NCBI GenBank assembly: GCA_902797705.1
Contig: CADBTX010000265.1
Location: 1-6,715, forward strand
Direction: 5' to 3'
Length of the DNA: 6,715 nucleotides
DNA from: an uncultured Lachnospiraceae bacterium
GTDB taxonomy: Bacteria; Bacillota; Clostridia; Lachnospirales; Lachnospiraceae
The position numbers and the translations under genes are program-made. Numbering within the stretch: the stretch's first letter is position 1; the number at the start of each line of letters is the position of its first letter. Positions 3,996 to 6,715 of the stretch are shown here, piece after piece. The notes under the pieces were generated by a model. That model did not search any database. It was not told the origin of the DNA and saw only the letters and a list, made by a program, of their open reading frames with translations.

Positions 3996-6595
3996 ATATC
4001 ATATCAACACTTACCTTAAGGCACCTTCTGGAGAATAAGAAACGGACGATCGTTACGATCCTTGGGATTGCAGCTTCTGCCGCGCTTATCACTGCAATAC
4101 TTGTCGGTGTTTTCTCATTCTTCCGGTTTTTCGGAAGCATCAACAGGATCACGGATGGTGACGTTCACGCTGACTTTGACAATCTTTCCTGGGAAGATGT
4201 TACGGCACTTAAGGATGATGACAGGATAAAATATGCCGGTACAGTCTGCGCCGATCCCACGATCACCGGTGTCAGGATGCTTACTGATAAGGAGGATCGT
4301 TTCAGGGTCGGCAATATTTTTAATGGCGGAGAGGATACCTACAGGCAGCTTGTGGTTTCCGGGTATGAGGGGAAACTTCCCGAGTCTTCATCCGAAGTGG
4401 CAGTAGAGCAGGCATTTCTCGATGACAACGGGCTGGATCTTCATGTGGGAGATACCTTAACATTTGAACTCGGAAACAGATATGAAACAGATCCGGATGG
4501 CAAAAAAGTCTATTACGGCGGAAGCTACAGATCTGAAGAGCAGTTTGAAGTGGTATCAAAAGAAACCGCAGTCATCACAGCGATCCTTCACGGGAACAGG
4601 CCGACCGGGGACTATGATATCTTAAGGGGAATGGATTTCGGAACGCCCATAGGACTTGATGATAAGGGAGAGTCATTCCTTCACTGCCGTATAACATTAG
4701 ATCAGGCTGACAGTACTTCAGCAATTCAGATAAGACAGATCGCAGCTGATCATAACCTTCATATCGGTGACATGAACTCAGAATTCCTGATAAGTGTTTT
4801 TGCCGTGAACGGAATGGGAGATACTTATACTCAACTGTTTACACTGATGGCAATAGCTCTTCTGATAGTGGTCGCGACCTCAGTGGTACTTATCTACAAC
4901 GCCTTTGGAATGTCTCTTGCAGAGAAGATAAAGTATCTTGGTATGCTTGCAAGTGTGGGCGCTACAAAGGCACAGAAAAGAGCATCCATCTACTTTGAGG
5001 GAATGGTGCTTGGATTTATCGGGATACCCTTAGGGATCCTTGCCGGTATCGCCGGAGCGGCAGTTACTCTGTCGGTTATTGGAAGTAAGATCATGGAGTC
5101 AGACATGATCGTTGGAGCAGAGGGCCTGAGGGGAGGCATTCCTGTCATAATTGATCCTTTTGTCATACTTGCGGTCATAGTTCTTTCGGCAGTAACAATT
5201 TTTATCTCTGCTCTCATTCCGGCGGTCAGGGCATCAAAAATAATGCCGCTTGATGCACTCAGACAGACAAACACGATCAGGCTTAAGGCCGGAAAACTTA
5301 AGGTGAATCCTCTTATAAAGAAAATATTCGGATATGAGGGAGAGCTTGCTTATAAGAATATTAAGAGAAACGGATTAAAGGGAACGGTAATTGTATTTTC
5401 GATGGCTGTATCGATCATCATGTTCCTTACCATAGACTTTTTTGATCAGACTTTTATAAAGTTGAATAAGTATGAGCTTGACCTTCCTTTCAATATTTAT
5501 GTTTCCTGTGGATTGGACGAGAAAGACAGGCTGAAAGGAGAACTGGAGGCTCTTCCGGAGATCGAAAGGGTTGTTCCGGCAGACCATGTCGCTTATATTT
5601 TCAGGGAGCAGGAAGACGAGCCTGAGTTCGTACCGGCAAACAACAGTTTTTTGGATAAGGACTGCCTTACAAATGATTATAAGACTCTGTTTGACACTCT
5701 CAATGAAGTTGTGGTGGTAATTGTGGATGATGGCGACTTTGATGCGCTTCTGGAAGCAAACGGACTCAGCAGAGATGAGTATTATGGAAAAGAACTGAAG
5801 GGAGTCATACTGGACAGTTATCTTCACACGGAGAATGGCAGACCGGTATTTAATGAAAAAATAAACGGACAGAAGATCTTCTATGATGATCCGGATAACA
5901 ATCCGCCGGCCGTTGAGGTGAGCGGGATCGTTAAATACAAAAAGGACAGCTACGTATGCAATCTGGTTCCAAAGAATACGGTTGACGTATATGTTCCGGC
6001 ATCAATGTACTATGAAAAAGCTCAGGAACATATAGACAGAGATATACTCAGCTATACCTATGGTGTGTTCACTGCAGAAAATGAAGGAGGTCTGGCAGCA
6101 AAGATAAGCGACATTACAACCTATGGCGGTTACAGCAACTGTGTTATTCATGATCTTTCAAAGACCAGAGATGCCATGGATACGGTATCACTCATGCTTA
6201 ATACCGCAATGTACGGTTTTACGATCCTTTTAACACTTATAGCTATTGCAAATATCGTGAATACTATCTCAACAGCGGTGCATATGAGAAGACAGGAATT
6301 TGCGATGTTCAGGTCAGTGGGAATGGAGGGAACAGGCATTAAGAAGATGCTTCTTCTTGAGACGGTCCTTTATGGACTCAGGGCACTTGTAATAGGAATA
6401 CCGGTTTCGATCCTGCTCAGCTTTCTGATGTATCAAACTATTGAAACCCGGCTGTTTGCCTTTGAACTTAATTATCCGATGTATCTTATGATGGTGATAG
6501 CGGTATTTGCGATGATCGGGCTAAGTATGCTCTTAAGTGCTTCCAGGATCAATGATGACAGTATCATAGAAGCCTTAAAATGTGATGCCATGTAA
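3992..6595 (+). CDS. FtsX/MacB-type ABC permease with two extracytoplasmic domains
   Basis: The 867-residue membrane partner of the ATPase. By eye it has eight helices: 19-45, 278-303, 333-363, 388-412, 461-483, 734-760, 787-812 and 828-850. It reads as two tandem FtsX units. Each has an N-terminal helix, a large outside domain (about 46-277 and 485-733) and a three-helix core. The coupling segment after the second helix of each unit is conserved (EKIKYLGMLASVGATKAQ at 311-328; RRQEFAMFRSVGMEG at 766-780), as is the tail motif (IPAVRASKIMPLDALR; SASRINDDSIIEALK). This differs from BceB, which has ten helices and a single outside domain, although the regulatory genes look Bce-like. The likely role is removal or sensing of an envelope-active peptide or drug; lipoprotein release or cell-wall hydrolase control are alternatives. 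The substrate is unknown. The gene overlaps the ATPase gene by 4 bp and has no clear terminator after it. Confidence 0.92.
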   Translation: MNIISTLTLRHLLENKKRTIVTILGIAASAALITAILVGVFSFFRFFGSINRITDGDVHADFDNLSWEDVTALKDDDRIKYAGTVCADPTITGVRMLTDKEDRFRVGNIFNGGEDTYRQLVVSGYEGKLPESSSEVAVEQAFLDDNGLDLHVGDTLTFELGNRYETDPDGKKVYYGGSYRSEEQFEVVSKETAVITAILHGNRPTGDYDILRGMDFGTPIGLDDKGESFLHCRITLDQADSTSAIQIRQIAADHNLHIGDMNSEFLISVFAVNGMGDTYTQLFTLMAIALLIVVATSVVLIYNAFGMSLAEKIKYLGMLASVGATKAQKRASIYFEGMVLGFIGIPLGILAGIAGAAVTLSVIGSKIMESDMIVGAEGLRGGIPVIIDPFVILAVIVLSAVTIFISALIPAVRASKIMPLDALRQTNTIRLKAGKLKVNPLIKKIFGYEGELAYKNIKRNGLKGTVIVFSMAVSIIMFLTIDFFDQTFIKLNKYELDLPFNIYVSCGLDEKDRLKGELEALPEIERVVPADHVAYIFREQEDEPEFVPANNSFLDKDCLTNDYKTLFDTLNEVVVVIVDDGDFDALLEANGLSRDEYYGKELKGVILDSYLHTENGRPVFNEKINGQKIFYDDPDNNPPAVEVSGIVKYKKDSYVCNLVPKNTVDVYVPASMYYEKAQEHIDRDILSYTYGVFTAENEGGLAAKISDITTYGGYSNCVIHDLSKTRDAMDTVSLMLNTAMYGFTILLTLIAIANIVNTISTAVHMRRQEFAMFRSVGMEGTGIKKMLLLETVLYGLRALVIGIPVSILLSFLMYQTIETRLFAFELNYPMYLMMVIAVFAMIGLSMLLSASRINDDSIIEALKCDAM

Positions 6596-6644
6596 TGTAA
6601 AGAGCTGTACGGTGAATCAGTGATCAGGGGGTCACTTGCCAAGG

Positions 6645-6677
6645 TAACTGCACGTTTGCCGAATTAATTGCACGTTT
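6645..6677. repeat. Paired 13-bp repeat near the right edge (possible IS end)
   Basis: TAACTGCACGTTT (6645-6657) and TAATTGCACGTTT (6665-6677) differ at one base and start 20 bp apart. Repeated short blocks of this kind occur in the terminal regions of some insertion sequences, notably the IS21 family, so an element may begin near here and continue beyond the window. Iteron-like protein binding sites are another reading. The surrounding 120 bases (6596-6715) contain no gene. The only other structure is a weak AGTGA/TCACT hairpin (6619-6636) without a T-tract. Confidence 0.4.
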
Positions 6678-6715
6678 AGTATAGCGCAATAAGATTTTCA
6701 GGTATTTAAGGTTTG

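Noticed and set aside
5375..5827. 150-codon minus-strand frame inside the permease gene
   Set aside because: It is antisense to a clear FtsX-family coding region with all domains in place and has no recognisable motif; the same holds for the other antisense frames at 2331-2582, 2793-3137 and 4990-5274.
6596..6640. Terminator after the permease gene
   Set aside because: Only a 5-bp AGTGA/TCACT stem with an 8-base loop and no following T-run. The operon terminator is not visible in the window.
6635..6645. 11-bp match CTTGCCAAGGT to the anticodon arm of the tRNA (33-43), possibly the other end of an attachment site
   Set aside because: The word is itself nearly palindromic, the identity does not extend beyond 11 bp, and one such match in a window of this size is not rare. 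The real tRNA repeat at this locus involves the 3' end.

Overview
The window looks like chromosomal DNA of a Gram-positive anaerobe of the class Clostridia, most likely a Lachnospiraceae member (Butyrivibrio/Roseburia-like). This is inferred from moderate GC with AGA/AGG/ATA-rich codon use, strong purine-rich ribosome binding sites, an OmpR-type regulator and QLKTPL-type kinase paired with a MacB/FtsX-type ABC transporter, and a tRNA with no encoded CCA. The taxonomy is an inference, not a database result.

Left part (1-1074) is an integration-and-decay zone. It opens with an intact tRNA-Gly(GCC) and its terminator. A palindrome-rich segment follows that contains inverted pieces of the same tRNA and ends in a second, 16-bp-identical copy of the tRNA 3' end. 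Next come another strong terminator, an array of GGTTAC repeats at about 10-bp spacing, and the C-terminal catalytic half of a tyrosine recombinase on the minus strand. The recombinase is cut at its 5' end and abuts the orphan C-terminal tail of an unrelated, unrecognised plus-strand protein. This layout fits an element that once integrated at the tRNA and later lost almost everything by deletion.

Centre (1075-1469): a perfect-consensus sigma-A promoter (TTGACA-N17-TATAAT) precedes a remnant of a ribosome-assembly GTPase gene (rsgA-like). Only the N-terminal start and the C-terminal helical tail survive, in different frames.

Right part (1476-6595) is an apparently complete envelope-stress or antimicrobial-peptide-type module: an OmpR-family response regulator, a histidine kinase with two membrane helices and almost no extracellular loop, a LolD/MacB/BceA-type ATPase, and an 867-aa permease with eight predicted membrane helices and two large extracytoplasmic domains. 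The ATPase and permease genes overlap by 4 bp. The 90-bp gap before the ATPase gene carries an exact match to the TNACA-N4-TGTAA operator known for BceR-like regulators, a second near-match 22 bp downstream, and a TATAAT -10 box with no good -35. The likely circuit is that the kinase senses transporter state or an envelope-active compound, phosphorylates the regulator, and the regulator activates the transporter promoter. The regulator and kinase genes are probably transcribed from the promoter at 1142-1170 through the rsgA remnant.

The last 120 bases have no gene. They carry two copies of a 13-bp repeat at 20-bp spacing that could be the end of an insertion sequence lying beyond the window.
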